This document shows, piece by piece, positions 49,990 to 62,100 of a stretch of 64,000 nt of DNA. Location: positions 98,399,676 to 98,463,675 of the forward strand of contig OV050031.1 in the NCBI GenBank assembly GCA_920105625.2, written 5' to 3'. Source of the stretch: Clusia tigrina (Eukaryota > Arthropoda > Insecta > Diptera > Clusiidae). Below the pieces are notes generated by a model, which saw only the letters and a program-made list of their open reading frames with translations, made no database searches and was not told where the DNA came from. A program made the position numbers and the translations under genes. How positions within the stretch are numbered: position 1 is the stretch's first letter; the number at the start of each line of letters is the position of its first letter.

Positions 49990-51400
49990 CGTACCGTATA
50001 GAAGTTAGGGCCATTTGAAGTTTTATCAGTGTTTGATTTGGGACTTAAGGGTAGCATAGCTTTGAGCGATAGCTTAAATTGGCAAGCGGCTCGAGTACTT
50101 TATTGTTACAAAATTTCAAGGTTTTATGACGCTCCAGTAAAAAGTTACAAGCATTTGTATGTTGGAAACTTTGATAGGTGTAGGACGTACCGTATAGAAG
50201 TTAGGGCCATTTGAAGTTTTATCAGTGTTTGATTTGGGACTTAAGGGTAGCATAGCTTTGAGAGATAGCTTAAATTGACAAGAGGATCGAGTACTTTATT
50301 GTTACAAAATTTCAAGGTTTTATGACGCTCCAGTAAAAAGTTACAAGCATTTGTATGTTGCAAACTTTGATAGGTGTAGGACGTACCGTGTAGAAGTTAG
50401 GGCCATTTGAAGTTTTATCAGTGTTTGATTCGGGACTTAAGGGTAGCATAGCTTTGAGCGGTAGCTTAAATTGGCAAGCGGCTCGAGTACTTTATTGTTA
50501 CAAAATTTCAAGGTTTTATTACGCTCCAGTAAAAAGTTACAAGCATTTGTATGTCGCAAACTTTGATAGGTGTAGGACGTACCGTATAGAAGTTAGGGCC
50601 ATTTGAAGTTTTATCAGTGTTTTATTTGGGATTCAAGGGTAGCATAGCTTTGAGCGATAGCTTAAATTGACAAGAGGCTCGAGTACTTTATTGTTACAAA
50701 ATTTCAAGGTTTTATTACGCTCCAGTAAAAAGTTACAAGCATTTATATGTTGCAAACTTTGATAGGTGTAGGACGTACCGTATAGAATTTAGGGCCATTT
50801 GAAGTTTTGTCAGTGTTTGATTTGGGACTCAAGGGTAGCATAGTTTTGAGCGATAGCTTAAATTACAAGAGGCTCGAGTACTTTATTGTTAGAAAATTTC
50901 AAGGTTTTATGACGCTCCAGTAAAAAGTTACAAGCATTTGTATGTTGCAAACTTTGATAGGTGTAGGACGTACCGTATAGAAGTTAGGGCCATTTGAAGT
51001 TTTGTCAGTGTTTGATTCGGGACTTAAGGGTAGCATAGCTTTGAGCGATAGCTTAAATTGGCAAGCGGCTCGAGTACTTTATTGTTACAAAATTTCAAGC
51101 TTTTATGACGCTCCAATAAAAAGTAAAATGCTTTTGTGTGTTGCAAACTTTGATAGGTGTAGGACGTACCGTAGAGAATTAGGGCCATTTGAAGTTTTAT
51201 CAGTGTTTTATTTGGGATTCAAGGGTAGCATAGCTTTGAGCGATAGCTTAAATTGACAAGAGGCTCGAGTACTTTATTGTTACAAAATTTCAAGGTTTTA
51301 TGACGCTCCAGTAAAAAGTTACAAGCATTTGTATGTTGCAAACTTTGATAGGTGTAGGACGTACCGTATAGAAGTTAGGGCCATTTGAAGTTTTATCAGT
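49990..51400. repeat. Dispersed duplication, 3,720-bp offset, first copy
   Basis: This stretch matches about 53,710-55,120 at exactly 3,720 bp. Anchors are TGTTGGAAACTTTG (50,160 and 53,880), TTGAGAGATAGC (near 50,260 and 53,980) and AAAAAGTAAAATGC (near 51,119 and 54,839). Differences include GAGGATCGAG against GAGGCTCGAC near 50,284 and GTGTAGAAG against GTATAGAAG near 50,389. One monomer is of a different type in the two copies; see 50,510. Confidence 0.85.
50510..50556. repeat. Isolated TCGC-type patch, likely conversion tract
   Basis: Within the 3,720-bp duplication, this copy reads TTTTATTACGC, CCAGTAAAAAG and TATGTCGCAAAC. Its partner near 54,230-54,276 reads TTTTATGACGC, CCAATAAAAAG and AAATGCTTTTGTGTG. 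Flanks on both sides match. TCGC is otherwise confined to domain 1, about 45 kb away. The simplest reading is a short non-reciprocal copy from a TCGC donor. Confidence 0.65.
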
Positions 51401-51455
51401 GTTTGATTTGGGACTCAAGGGTAGCATAGCTTTGAGCGATAGCTTAAATTGACAA

Positions 51456-53419
51456 GAGGCTCGAGTGCTTTATTGTTACAAAATTTCAAGGTTTTCTGAC
51501 ACTCCAGTAAAAAGTTACAAGCATTTGTATGTTGCAAACTTTGATAGGTGTAGGACGTACCATATAGAAGTTAGGGCCATTTGAAGTTTTATCAGTGTTT
51601 GATTTGGGACTCAAGGGTAGCATAGTTTTGAGCGATAGCTTAAACTACAAGAGGCTCGAGTACTTTATTGTTAGAAAATTTCAAGGTTTTATGACGCTCC
51701 AGTAAAAAGTTACAAGCATTTGTATGTTGCAAACTTTGATAGGTGGAGGACGTACCGTATAGAATTTAGGGCCATGTGAAGTTTTATCAGTGTATGATTT
51801 GGGACTTAAGGGTAGCATAGCCTTGAGCGATAGCTTAAATTGACAAGCGGCTCGAGTACTTTATTGTTAGAAAATTTCAAGGTTTTATGACGCTCCAGTA
51901 AAAAGTTACAAGCATTTGTATGTTGCAAACTTTGATAGGTGTAGGACGTACCGTATAGAATTTAGGGCCATTTGAAGTTTTATCAGTGTTTGATTTGGGA
52001 CTTAAGGGTAGCATAGCTTTGAGCGATAGCTTAAATTGACAAGAGGCTCGAGTACTTTATTGTTACAAAATTTCAAGGTTTTATGACGCTCCAGTAAAAA
52101 GTTACAAGCATTTGTATGTTGCAAACTTTGATAGGTGTAGGACGTACCGTATAGAATTTAGGGCCATTTGAAGTTTTATCAGTGTTTGATTTGGGACTCA
52201 AGGGTAGCATAGCTTTGAGCGATAGCTTAAATTGACAAGAGGCTCGAGTACTTTATTGTTACAAAATTTCAAGGTTTTATGACGCTCCAGTAAAAAGTTA
52301 CAAGCATTTATATGTTGCAAACTTTGATAGGTGTAGGACGTACCGTATATAAGTTAGGGCCATTTGAAGTTTTATCAGTGGTTTATTTGGGATTCAAGGG
52401 TAGCATAGCTTTGAGCAATAGCTTAAATTGACAAGAGGCTAGAGTGCTTTATTGTTACAAAATTTCAAGGTTTTCTGACACTCCAGTAAAAAGTTACAAG
52501 CATTTGTATGTTGCAAACTTTGATAGGTGTAGGACGTACCATATAGAAGTTAGGGCCATTTGAAGTTTTATCAGTGTTTGATTTGGGACTCAAGGGTAGC
52601 ATAGTTTTGAGCGATAGCTTAAACTACAAGAGGCTCGAGTACTTTATTGTTAGAAAATTTCAAGGTTTTATGACGCTCCAGTAAAAAGTTACAAGCATTT
52701 GTATGTTGCAAACTTTGATAGGTGGAGGACGTACCGTATAGAATTTAGGGCCATTTGAAGTTTTATCAGTGTATGATTTGGGACTTAAGGGTAGCATAGC
52801 CGTGAGCGATAGCTTAAATTGACAAGCGGCTCGAGTACTTTATTGTTAGAAAATTTCAAGGTTTTATGACGCTCCAGTAAAAAGTTACAAGCATTTGTAT
52901 GTTGCAAACTTTGATAGGTGTAGGACGTACCGTATAGAATTTAGGGCCATTTGAAGTTTTATCAGTGTTTGATTTGGGACTTAAGGGTAGCATAGCTTTG
53001 AGCGATAGCTTAAATTGACAAGAGGCTCGAGTACTTTATTGTTACAAAATTTCAAGGTTTTATGACGCTCCAGTAAAAAGTTACAAGCATTTGTATGTTG
53101 CAAACTTTGATAGGTGTAGGACGTACCGTATAGAATTTAGGGCCATTTGAAGTTTTATCAGTGTTTGATTTGGGACTCAAGGGTAGCATAGCTTTGAGCG
53201 ATAGCTTAAATTGACAAGAGGCTCGAGTACTTTATTGTTACAAAATTTCAAGGTTTTATGACGCTCCAGTAAAAAGTTACAAGCATTTGTATGTTGCAAA
53301 CTTTGATAGGTGTAGGACGTACCGTATAGAATTTAGGGCCATTTGAAGTTTTATCAGTGTTTGATTTGGGACTCAAGGGTAGCATAGCTTTGAGCGATAG
53401 CTTAAATTGACAAGAGGCT
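51456..53419. repeat. Five-monomer tandem duplication, 979 bp
   Basis: The copies are about 51,456-52,434 and 52,435-53,413. Both contain GAGTGCTTT, TTTTCTGACACTCC, GTACCATATAG, AAACTACAAG, GATAGGTGGAGG (51,738 and 52,717, offset 979) and AGTGTATGATTTGGG. Differences include GCCATGTGAAG against GCCATTTGAAG near 51,772, CATAGCCTTGAG against CATAGCCGTGAG, and GGCTCGAG against GGCTAGAG at the left edge. Confidence 0.8.
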
Positions 53420-55749
53420 CGAGTACTTTATTGTTACAAAATTTCAAGGTTGTATGACGCTCCAGTAAAAAATTACAAGCATTTGTATGTTGCAAACTTT
53501 GATAGGTGTAGGACGTACCGTATAGAAGTTAGGGCCATTTGAAGCTTTATCAGTGTTTGATTTGGGACTTAAGGGTAGCATAGCTTTGAGCGATAGCTTA
53601 AATTGACAAGAGGCTCGAGTACTTTATTGTTACAAAATTTCAAGGTTTTATGACGCTCCAGTAAAAAGTTACAAGCATTTGTATGTTGCAAACTTTGATA
53701 GGTGTAGGACGTACCGTATAGAAGTTAGGGCCATTTGAAGTTTTATCAGTGTTTGATTCGGGACTTAAGGGTAGCATAGCTTTGAGCGATAGCTTAAATT
53801 GGCAAGCGGCTCGAGTACTTTATTGTTACAAAATTTCAAGGTTTTATGACGCTCCAGTAAAAAGTTACAAGCATTTGTATGTTGGAAACTTTGATAGGTG
53901 TAGGACGTACCGTATAGAAGTTAGGGCCATTTGAAGTTTTATCAGTGTTTGATTTGGGACTTAAGGGTAGCATAGCTTTGAGAGATAGCTTAAATTGACA
54001 AGAGGCTCGACTACTTTATTGTTACAAAATTTCAAGATTTTATGACGCTCCAGTAAAAAGTTACAAGCATTTGTATGTTGCAAACTTTGATAGGTGTAGG
54101 ACGTACCGTATAGAAGTTAGGGCCATTTGAAGTTTTATCAGTGTTTGATTCGGGACTTAAGGGTAGCATAGCTTTGAGCGATAGCTTAAATTGGCAAGCG
54201 GCTCGAGTACTTTATTGTTACAAAATTTCAAGGTTTTATGACGCTCCAATAAAAAGTTAAATGCTTTTGTGTGTTGCAAACTTTGATAGGTGTAGGACGT
54301 ACCGTATAGAAGTTAGGGCCATTTGAAGTTTTATCAGTGTTTTATTTGGAATTCAAGGGTAGCATAGCTTTGAGCGATAGCTTAAATTGACAAGAGGCTC
54401 GAGTACTTTATTGTTACAAAATTTCAAGGTTTTATTACGCTCCAGTAAAAAGTTACAAGCATTTATATGTTGCAAACTTTGATAGGTGTAGGACGTACCG
54501 TATAGAATTTAGGGCCATTTGAAGTTTTGTCAGTGTTTGATTTGGGACTCAAGGGTAGCATAGTTTTGAGCGATAGCTTAAATTACAAGAGGCTCGAGTA
54601 CTTTATTGTTAGAAAATTTCAAGGTTTTATGACGCTCCAGTAAAAAGTTACAAGCATTTGTATGTTGCAAACTTTGATAGGTGTAGGACGTACCGTATAG
54701 AAGTTAGGGCCATTTGAAGTTTTATCAGTGTTTGATTCGGGACTTAAGGGTAGCATAGCTTTGAGCGATAGCTTAAATTGGCAAGCGGCTCGAGTACTTT
54801 ATTGTTACAAAATTTCAAGCTTTTATGACGCTCCAATAAAAAGTAAAATGCTTTTGTGTGTTGCAAACTTTGATAGGTGTAGGACGTACCGTATAGAAGT
54901 TAGGGCCATTTGAAGTTTTATCAGTGTTTTATTTGGGATTCAAGGGTAGCATAGCTTTGAGCGATAGCTTAAATTGACAAGAGGCTCGAGTACTTTATTG
55001 TTACAAAATTTCAAGGTTTTATGACGCTCCAGTAAAAAGTTACAAGCATTTGTATGTTGCAAACTTTGATAGGTGTAGGACGTACCGTATAGAAGTTAGG
55101 GCCATTTGAAGTTTTATCAGTGTTTGATTTGGGACTTAAGGGTAGCATAGCTTTGAGAGATAGCTTAAATTGACAAGAGGCTCGAGTACTTTATTGTTAC
55201 AAAATTTCAAGGTTTTATGACGCTCCAGTAAAAAGTTACAAGCATTTGTATGTTGCAAACTTTGATAGGTGTAGGACGTACCGTATAGAAGTTAGGGCCA
55301 TTTGAAGTTTTATCAGTATTTGATTCGGGACTTAAGGGTAGCATAGCTTTGAGCGATAGCTTAAATTGGCAAGCGGCTCGAGTACTTTATTGTTAGAAAA
55401 TTTCAAGGTTTTATGACGCTCCAATAAAAAGTTAAATGCTTTTGTGTGTTGCAAACTTTGATAGGTGTAGGACGTACCGTATAGAAGTTAGGGCCATTTG
55501 AAGTTTTATCAGTGTTTTATTTGGGATTCAAGGGTAGCATAGCTTTGAGCGATAGCTTAAATTGACAAGAGGCTCGAGTACTTTATTGTTACAAAATTTC
55601 AAGGTTTTATGACGCTTCAGTAAAAAGTTACAAGCATTTGTATGTTGCAAACTTTGATAGGTGTAGGACGTACCGTATATAAGTTAGGGCCATTTGAAGT
55701 TTTATCAGTGTTTGATTTGGGACTCAAGCGTAGCATAGCTTTGAGCGAT

Positions 55750-56155
55750 AGCTTAAATTGACAAGAGGCTCGAGTGCTTTATTGTTACAAAATTTCAAGG
55801 TTTTATGACGCTCCAGTAAAAAGTTACAAGCATTTGTACATATGTTGCAAACTTTGATAGGTGTAGGACGTACCGTATAAAAGTTAGGGCCATTTGAAGT
55901 TTTATCAGTGTTTGATTTGGAACTTAAGGGTAGCATAGCTTTGAGCGATAGCTTAAATTGACCAGAGGCTCGAGTACTTTATTGTTACAAAATTTCAAGG
56001 TTTTATGACGCTCCAGTAAAAAGTTACAAGCATTTGTACATATGTTGCAAACTTTGATAGGTGTAGGACGTACCGTATAAAAGTTAGGGCCATTTGAAGT
56101 TTTATCAGTGTTTGATTTGGAACTTAAGGGTAGCATAGTTTTGAGCGATAGCTTA
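55750..56155. repeat. Single-monomer duplication with 4-bp insertion, 200-bp units
   Basis: CATTTGTACATATGTTGC replaces CATTTGTATGTTGC at 55,831 and again at 56,031, so two adjacent monomers share a 4-bp gain and the same GTATAAAAGTTAGGG and GGAACTTAAGGG variants. The step between them is 200 bp. No other monomer in the window has this change, so this is a local one-monomer duplication. Confidence 0.9.
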
Positions 56156-56156
56156 A

Positions 56157-59100
56157 ATTACAAGAGGCTCGAGTACTTTATTGTTAGAAAATTTCAAGGT
56201 TTTATGACGCTCCAGTAAAAAGTTACAAGCATTTGTATGTTGCAAACTTTGATAGGTGTAGGACGTACCGTATAGAAGTTGGGGCCATTTAAAGTTTTGT
56301 CCGTGTTTGATTCGGGACTTAAGGGTAGCATAGCTTTGAGCGATAGCTTAAATTGGCAAGAGGCTCGAGTACTTTATTGTTACAAAATTTCAAGGTTTTA
56401 TGACGCTCCAATAAAAAGTTAAATGCTTTTGTGTGTTGCAAACTTTGATAGGTGTAGGACGTACCGTATAGAAGTTAGGGCCATTTGAAGTTTTATCAGT
56501 GTTTGATTTGGGATTCAAGGGTAGCATAGCTTTGAGCGATAGCTTAAATTGAAAAGAGGCTCGAGTACTTTATTGTTACAAAATTTCAAGGTTTTATTAC
56601 GCTCCAGTAAAAAGTTACAAGCATTTGTATGTTGCAAACTTTGATAGGTGTAGGACGTACCGTATAGAAGTTGGGGCCATTTAAAGTTTTGTCCGTGTTT
56701 GATTCGGGACTTAAGGGTAGCATAGCTTTGAGCTATAGCTTAAATTGGCAAGAGGCTCGAGTACTTTATTGTTACAAAATTTCAAGGTTTTATGACGCTC
56801 CAATAAAAAGTTAAATGCTTTTGTGTGTTGCAAACTTTGATAGGTGTAGGACGTACCGTATAGAAGTTAGGGCCATTTGAAGTTTTATCAGTGTTTTATT
56901 TGGGATTCAAGGGTAGCATAGCTTTGAGCGATAGCTTAAATTGAAAAGAGGCTCGAGTACTTTATTGTTACAAAATTTCAAGGTTTTATTACGCTCCAGT
57001 AAAAAGTTACAAGCATTTATATGTTGCAAACTTTGATAGGTGTAGGACATACCGTATAGAATTTAGGGCCATTTGAAGTTTTGTCAGTGTTTGATTTGGG
57101 ACTCAAGGGTAGCATAGTTTTGAGCGATAGCTTAAATTACAAGAGGCTCGAGTACTTTATTGTTAGAAAATTTCAAGGTTTTATGACGCTCCAGTAAAAA
57201 GTTACAAGCATTTGTATGTTGCAAACTTTGATAGGTGTAGGACGTACCGTATAGAAGTTGGGGCCATTTAAAGTTTTGTCCGTGTTTGATTCGGGACTTA
57301 AGGGTACCATAGCTTTGAGCGATAGCTTAAATTGGCAAGAGGCTCGAGTACTTTATTGTTACAAAATTTCAAGGTTTTATGACGCTCCAATAAAAAGTTA
57401 AATGCTTTTGTGTGTTGCAAACTTTGATAGGTGTAGGACGTACCGTATAGAAGTTAGGGCCATTTGAAGTTTTATCAGTGTTTTATTTGGGATTCAAGGG
57501 TAGCATAGCTTGGAGCGATAGCTTAAATTGAAAAGAGGCTCGAGTACTTTATTGTTACAAAATTTCAAGGTTTTATTACGCTCCAGTAAAAAGTTACAAG
57601 CATTTGTATGTTGCAAACTTTGATAGGTGTAGGACGTACCGTATAGAATTTAGGGCCATTTGAAGTTTTATCAGTGTTTGATTTGGGACTTAAGGGTAGC
57701 ATAGCTTTGAGCGATAGCTTAAATTGGCAAGAGGCTCGAGTACTTTATTGTTACAAAATTTCAAGGTTTTATGACGCTCCAATAAAAAGTTAAATGCTTT
57801 TGTGTGTTGCAAACTTTGATAGGTGTAGGACGTACCGTATAGAAGTTAGGGCCATTTGAAGTTTTATCAGTGTTTTATTTGGGATTCAAGGGTAGCATAG
57901 CTTTGAGCGATAGCTTAAATTGAAAAGAGGCTCGAGTACTTTATTGTTACAAAATTTCAAGGTTTTATTACGCTCCAGTAAAAAGTTACAAGCATTTGTA
58001 TGTTGCAAACTTTGATAGGTGTAGGACGTACCGTATATAATTTAGGGCCATTTGAAGTTTTATCAGTGTTTGATTTGGGACTCAAGGGTAGCATAGCTTT
58101 GAGCGATAGCTTAAATTGGCAAGAGGCTCGAGTACTTTATTGTTACAAAATTTCAAGGTTTTATGACGCTCCAATAAAAAGTTAAATGCTTTTGTGTGTT
58201 GCAAACTTTGATAGGTGTAGGACGTACCGTATAGAAGTTAGGGCCATTTGAAGTTTTATCAGTGTTTTATTTGGGATTCAAGGGTAGCATAGCTTTGAGC
58301 GATAGCTTAAATTGAAAAGAGGCTCGAGTACTTTATTGTTACTAAATTTCAAGGTTTTATTACGCTCCAGTAAAAAGTTACAAGCATTTGTATGTTGCAA
58401 ACTTTGATAGGTGTAGGACGTACCGTATAGAATTTAGGGCCATTTGAAGTTTTATCAGTGTTTGATTTGGGACTCAAGGGTAGCATAGCTTTGAGCGATA
58501 GCTTAAATTGGCAAGAGGCTCGAGTACTTTATTGTTACAAAATTTCAAGGTTTTATGACGCTCCAATAAAAAGTTAAATGCTTTTGTGTGTTGCAAACTT
58601 TGATAGGTGTAGGACGTACCGTATAGAAGTTAGGGCCATTTGAAGTTTTATCAGTGTTTTATTTGGGATTCAAGGGTAGCATAGCTTTGAGCGATAGCTT
58701 AAATTGAAAAGAGGCTCGAGTACTTTATTGTTACAAAATTTCAAGGTTTTATGACGCTCCAGTAAAAAGTTACAAGCATTTGTATGTTGCAAACTTTGAT
58801 AGGTGTAGGACGTACCGTATAGAAGTTGGGGCCATTTAAAGTTTTGTCCGTGTTTGATTCGGGACTTAAGGGTAGCATAGCTTTGAGCGATAGCTTAAAT
58901 TGGCAAGAGGCTCGAGTACTTTATTGTTACAAAATTTCAAGGTTTTATGACGCTCCAATAAAAAGTTAAATGCTTTTGTGTGTTGCAAACTTTGATAGGT
59001 GTAGGACGTACCGTATAGAAGTTAGGGCCATTTGAAGTTTTATCAGTGTTTTATTTGGGATTCAAGGGTAGCATAGCTTTGAGCGATAGCTTAAATTGAA

Positions 59101-62100
59101 AAGAGGCTCGAGTACTTTATTGTTACAAAATTTCAAGGTTTTATTACGCTCCAGTAAAAAGTTACAAGCATTTGTATGTTGCAAACTTTGATAGGTGTAG
59201 GACGTACCGTATAGAATTTAGGGCCATTTGAAGTTTTATCAGTGTTTGATTTGGGACTCAAGGGTAGCATTGCTTTGAGCGATAGCTTAAATTGGCAAGA
59301 GGCTCGAGTACTTTATTGTTACAAAATTTCAAGGTTTTATGACGCTCCAATAAAAAGTTAAATGCATTTGTGTGTTGCAAACTTTGATAGGTGTAGGACG
59401 TACCGTATAGAAGTTAGGGCCATTTGAAGTTTTATCAGTGTTTTATTTGGGATTCAAGGGTAGCATAGCTTTGAGCGATAGCTTAAATTGAAAAGAGGCT
59501 CGAGTACTTTATTGTTACAAAATTTCAAGGTTTTATTACGCTCCAGTAAAAAGTTACAAGCATTTATATGTTGCAAACTTTGATAGGTGTAGGACATACC
59601 GTATAGAACTTAGGGCCATTTGAAGTTTTGTCAGTGTTTGATTTGGGACTCAAGGGTAGCATAGTTTTGAGCGATAGCTTAAATTACAAGAGGCTCGAGT
59701 ACTTTATTGTTAGAAAATTTCAAGGTTTTATGACGCTCCAGTAAAAAGTTACAAGCATTTGTATGTTGCAAACTTTGATAGGTGTAGGACGTACCGTAAA
59801 GAAGTTGGGGCCATTTAAAGTTTTGTCCGTGTTTGATTCGGGACTTAAGGGTAGCATAGCTTTGAGCGATAGCTTAAATTGGCAAGAGGCTCGAGTACTT
59901 TATTGTTACAAAATTTCAAGGTTTTATGACGCTCCAATAAAAAGTTAAATGCTTTTGTGTGTTGCAAACTTTGATAGGTGTAGGACGTACCGTATAGAAG
60001 TTAGGGCCATTTGAAGTTTTATCAGTGTTTTATTTGGGATTCAAGGGTAGCATAGCTTTGAGCGATAGCTTAAATTGAAAAGAGGCTCGAGTACTTTATT
60101 GTTACAAAATTTCAAGGTTTTATTACGCTCCAGTAAAAAGTTACAAGCATTTGTATGTTGCAAACTTTGATAGGTGTAGGACGTACCGTATAGAATTTAG
60201 GGCCATTTGAAGTTTTATCAATGTTTGATTTGGGACTCAAGGGTAGCATAGCTTTGAGCGATAGCTTAAATTGGCAAGAGGCTCGAGTACTTTATTGTTA
60301 CAAAATTTCAAGGTTTTATGACGCTCTAATAAAAAGTTAAATGCTTTTGTGTGTTGCAAACTTTGATAGGTGTAGGACGTACCGTATAGAAGTTAGGGCC
60401 ATTTGAAGTTTTATCAGTGTTTTATTTGGGATTCAAGGGTAGCATAGCTTTGAGCGATAGCTTAAATTGAAAAGAGGCTCGAGTACTTTATTGTTACAAA
60501 ATTTCAAGGTTTTATGACGCTCCAGTAAAAAGTTACAAGCATTTGTATGTTGCAAACTTTGATAGGTGTAGGACGTACCGTATAGAAGTTGGGGCCATTT
60601 AAAGTTTTGTCCGTGTTTGATTCGGGACTTAAGGGTAGCATAGCTTTGAGCGATAGCTTAAATTGGCAAGAGGCTCGAGTACTTTATTGTTACAAAATTT
60701 CCAAGGTTTTATTACGCTCCAGTAAAAAGTTACAAGCATTTGTATGTTGCAAACTTTGATAGGTGTAGGACGTACCGTATAGAAGTTAGGGCCATTTGAA
60801 GTTTTATCAGTGTTTTATTTGGGATTCAAGGGTAGCATAGCTTTGAGCGATAGCTTAAATTGAAAAGAGGCTCGAGTACTTTATTGTTACAAAATTTCAA
60901 GGTTTTATGACGCTCCAGTAAAAAGTTACAAGCATTTGTATGTTGCAAACTTTGATAGGTGTAGGACGTACCGTATAGAAGTTGGGGCCATTTAAAGTTT
61001 TGTCCGTGTTTGATTCGGGACTTAAGGGTAGCATAGCTTTGAGCGATAGCTTAAATTGGCAAGAGGCTCGAGTACTTTATTGTTACAAAATTTCAAGGTT
61101 TTATGACGCTCCAATAAAAAGTTAAATGCTTTTGTGTGTTGCAAACTTTGATAGGTGTAGGACGTACCGTATAGAAGTTAGGGCCATTTGAAGTTTTATC
61201 AGTGTTTTATTTGGGATTCAAGGGTCGCATAGCTTTGAGCGATAGCTTAAATTGAAAAGAGGCTCGAGTACTTTATTGTTACAAAATTTCAAGGTTTTAT
61301 TACGCTCCAGTAAAAAGTTACAAGCATTTGTATGTTGCAAACTTTGATAGGTGTAGGACGTACCGTATAGAATTTAGGGCCATTTGAAGTTTTATCAGTG
61401 TTTGATTTGGGACTCAAGGGTAGCATAGCTTTGAGCGATAGCTTAAATTGGCAAGAGGCTCGAGTACTTTATTGTTACAAAATTTCAAGGTTTTATGACG
61501 CTCCAATAAAAAGTTAAATGCTTTTGTGTGTTGCAAACTTTGATAGGTGTAGGACGTACCGTATAGAAGTTAGGGCCATTTGAAGTTTTATCAGTGTTTT
61601 ATTTGGGATTCAAGGGTAGCATAGCTTTGAGCGATAGCTTAAATTGAAAAGAGGCTCGAGTACTTTATTGTTAGAAAATTTCAAGGTTTTATGACGCTCC
61701 AGTAAAAAGTTACAAGCATTTGTATGTTGCAAACTTTGATAGGTGTAGGACGTACCGTATAGAAGTTGGGGCCATTTAAAGTTTTGTCCGTGTTTGATTC
61801 GGGACTTAAGGGTAGCATAGCTTTGAGCGATAGCTTAAATTGGCAAGAGGCTCGAGTACTTTATTGTTACAAAATTTCAAGGTTTTATGACGCTCCAATA
61901 AAAAGTTAAATGCTTTTGTGTGTTGCAAACTTTGATAGGTGTAGGACGTACCGTATAGAAGTTAGGGCCATTTGAAGTTTTATCAGTGTTTTATTTGGGA
62001 TTCAAGGGTAGCATAGCTTTGAGCGATAGCTTAAATTGAAAAGAGGCTCGAGTACTTTATTGTTACAAAATTTCAAGGTTTTATTACGCTCCAGTAAAAA

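Larger units (their letters stand above)
48301..56156. repeat. Domain 5: GATTCGGGAC / TTAGAAAATT monomer mosaic
   Basis: Common variants are GATTCGGGACTTAAGGG followed by TTGGCAAGCGG; TAGTTTTGAGCG with AAATTACAAG or AAACTACAAG (one base lost at the monomer junction); TTGTTAGAAAATT; GAGTGCTTT with GGTTTTCTGAC; and AGTGTATGATTTGGG. The first monomers with CCAATAAAAAG and AAATGCTTTTGTG appear here (near 51,116 and 54,247), ahead of their expansion in domain 6. Confidence 0.75.
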
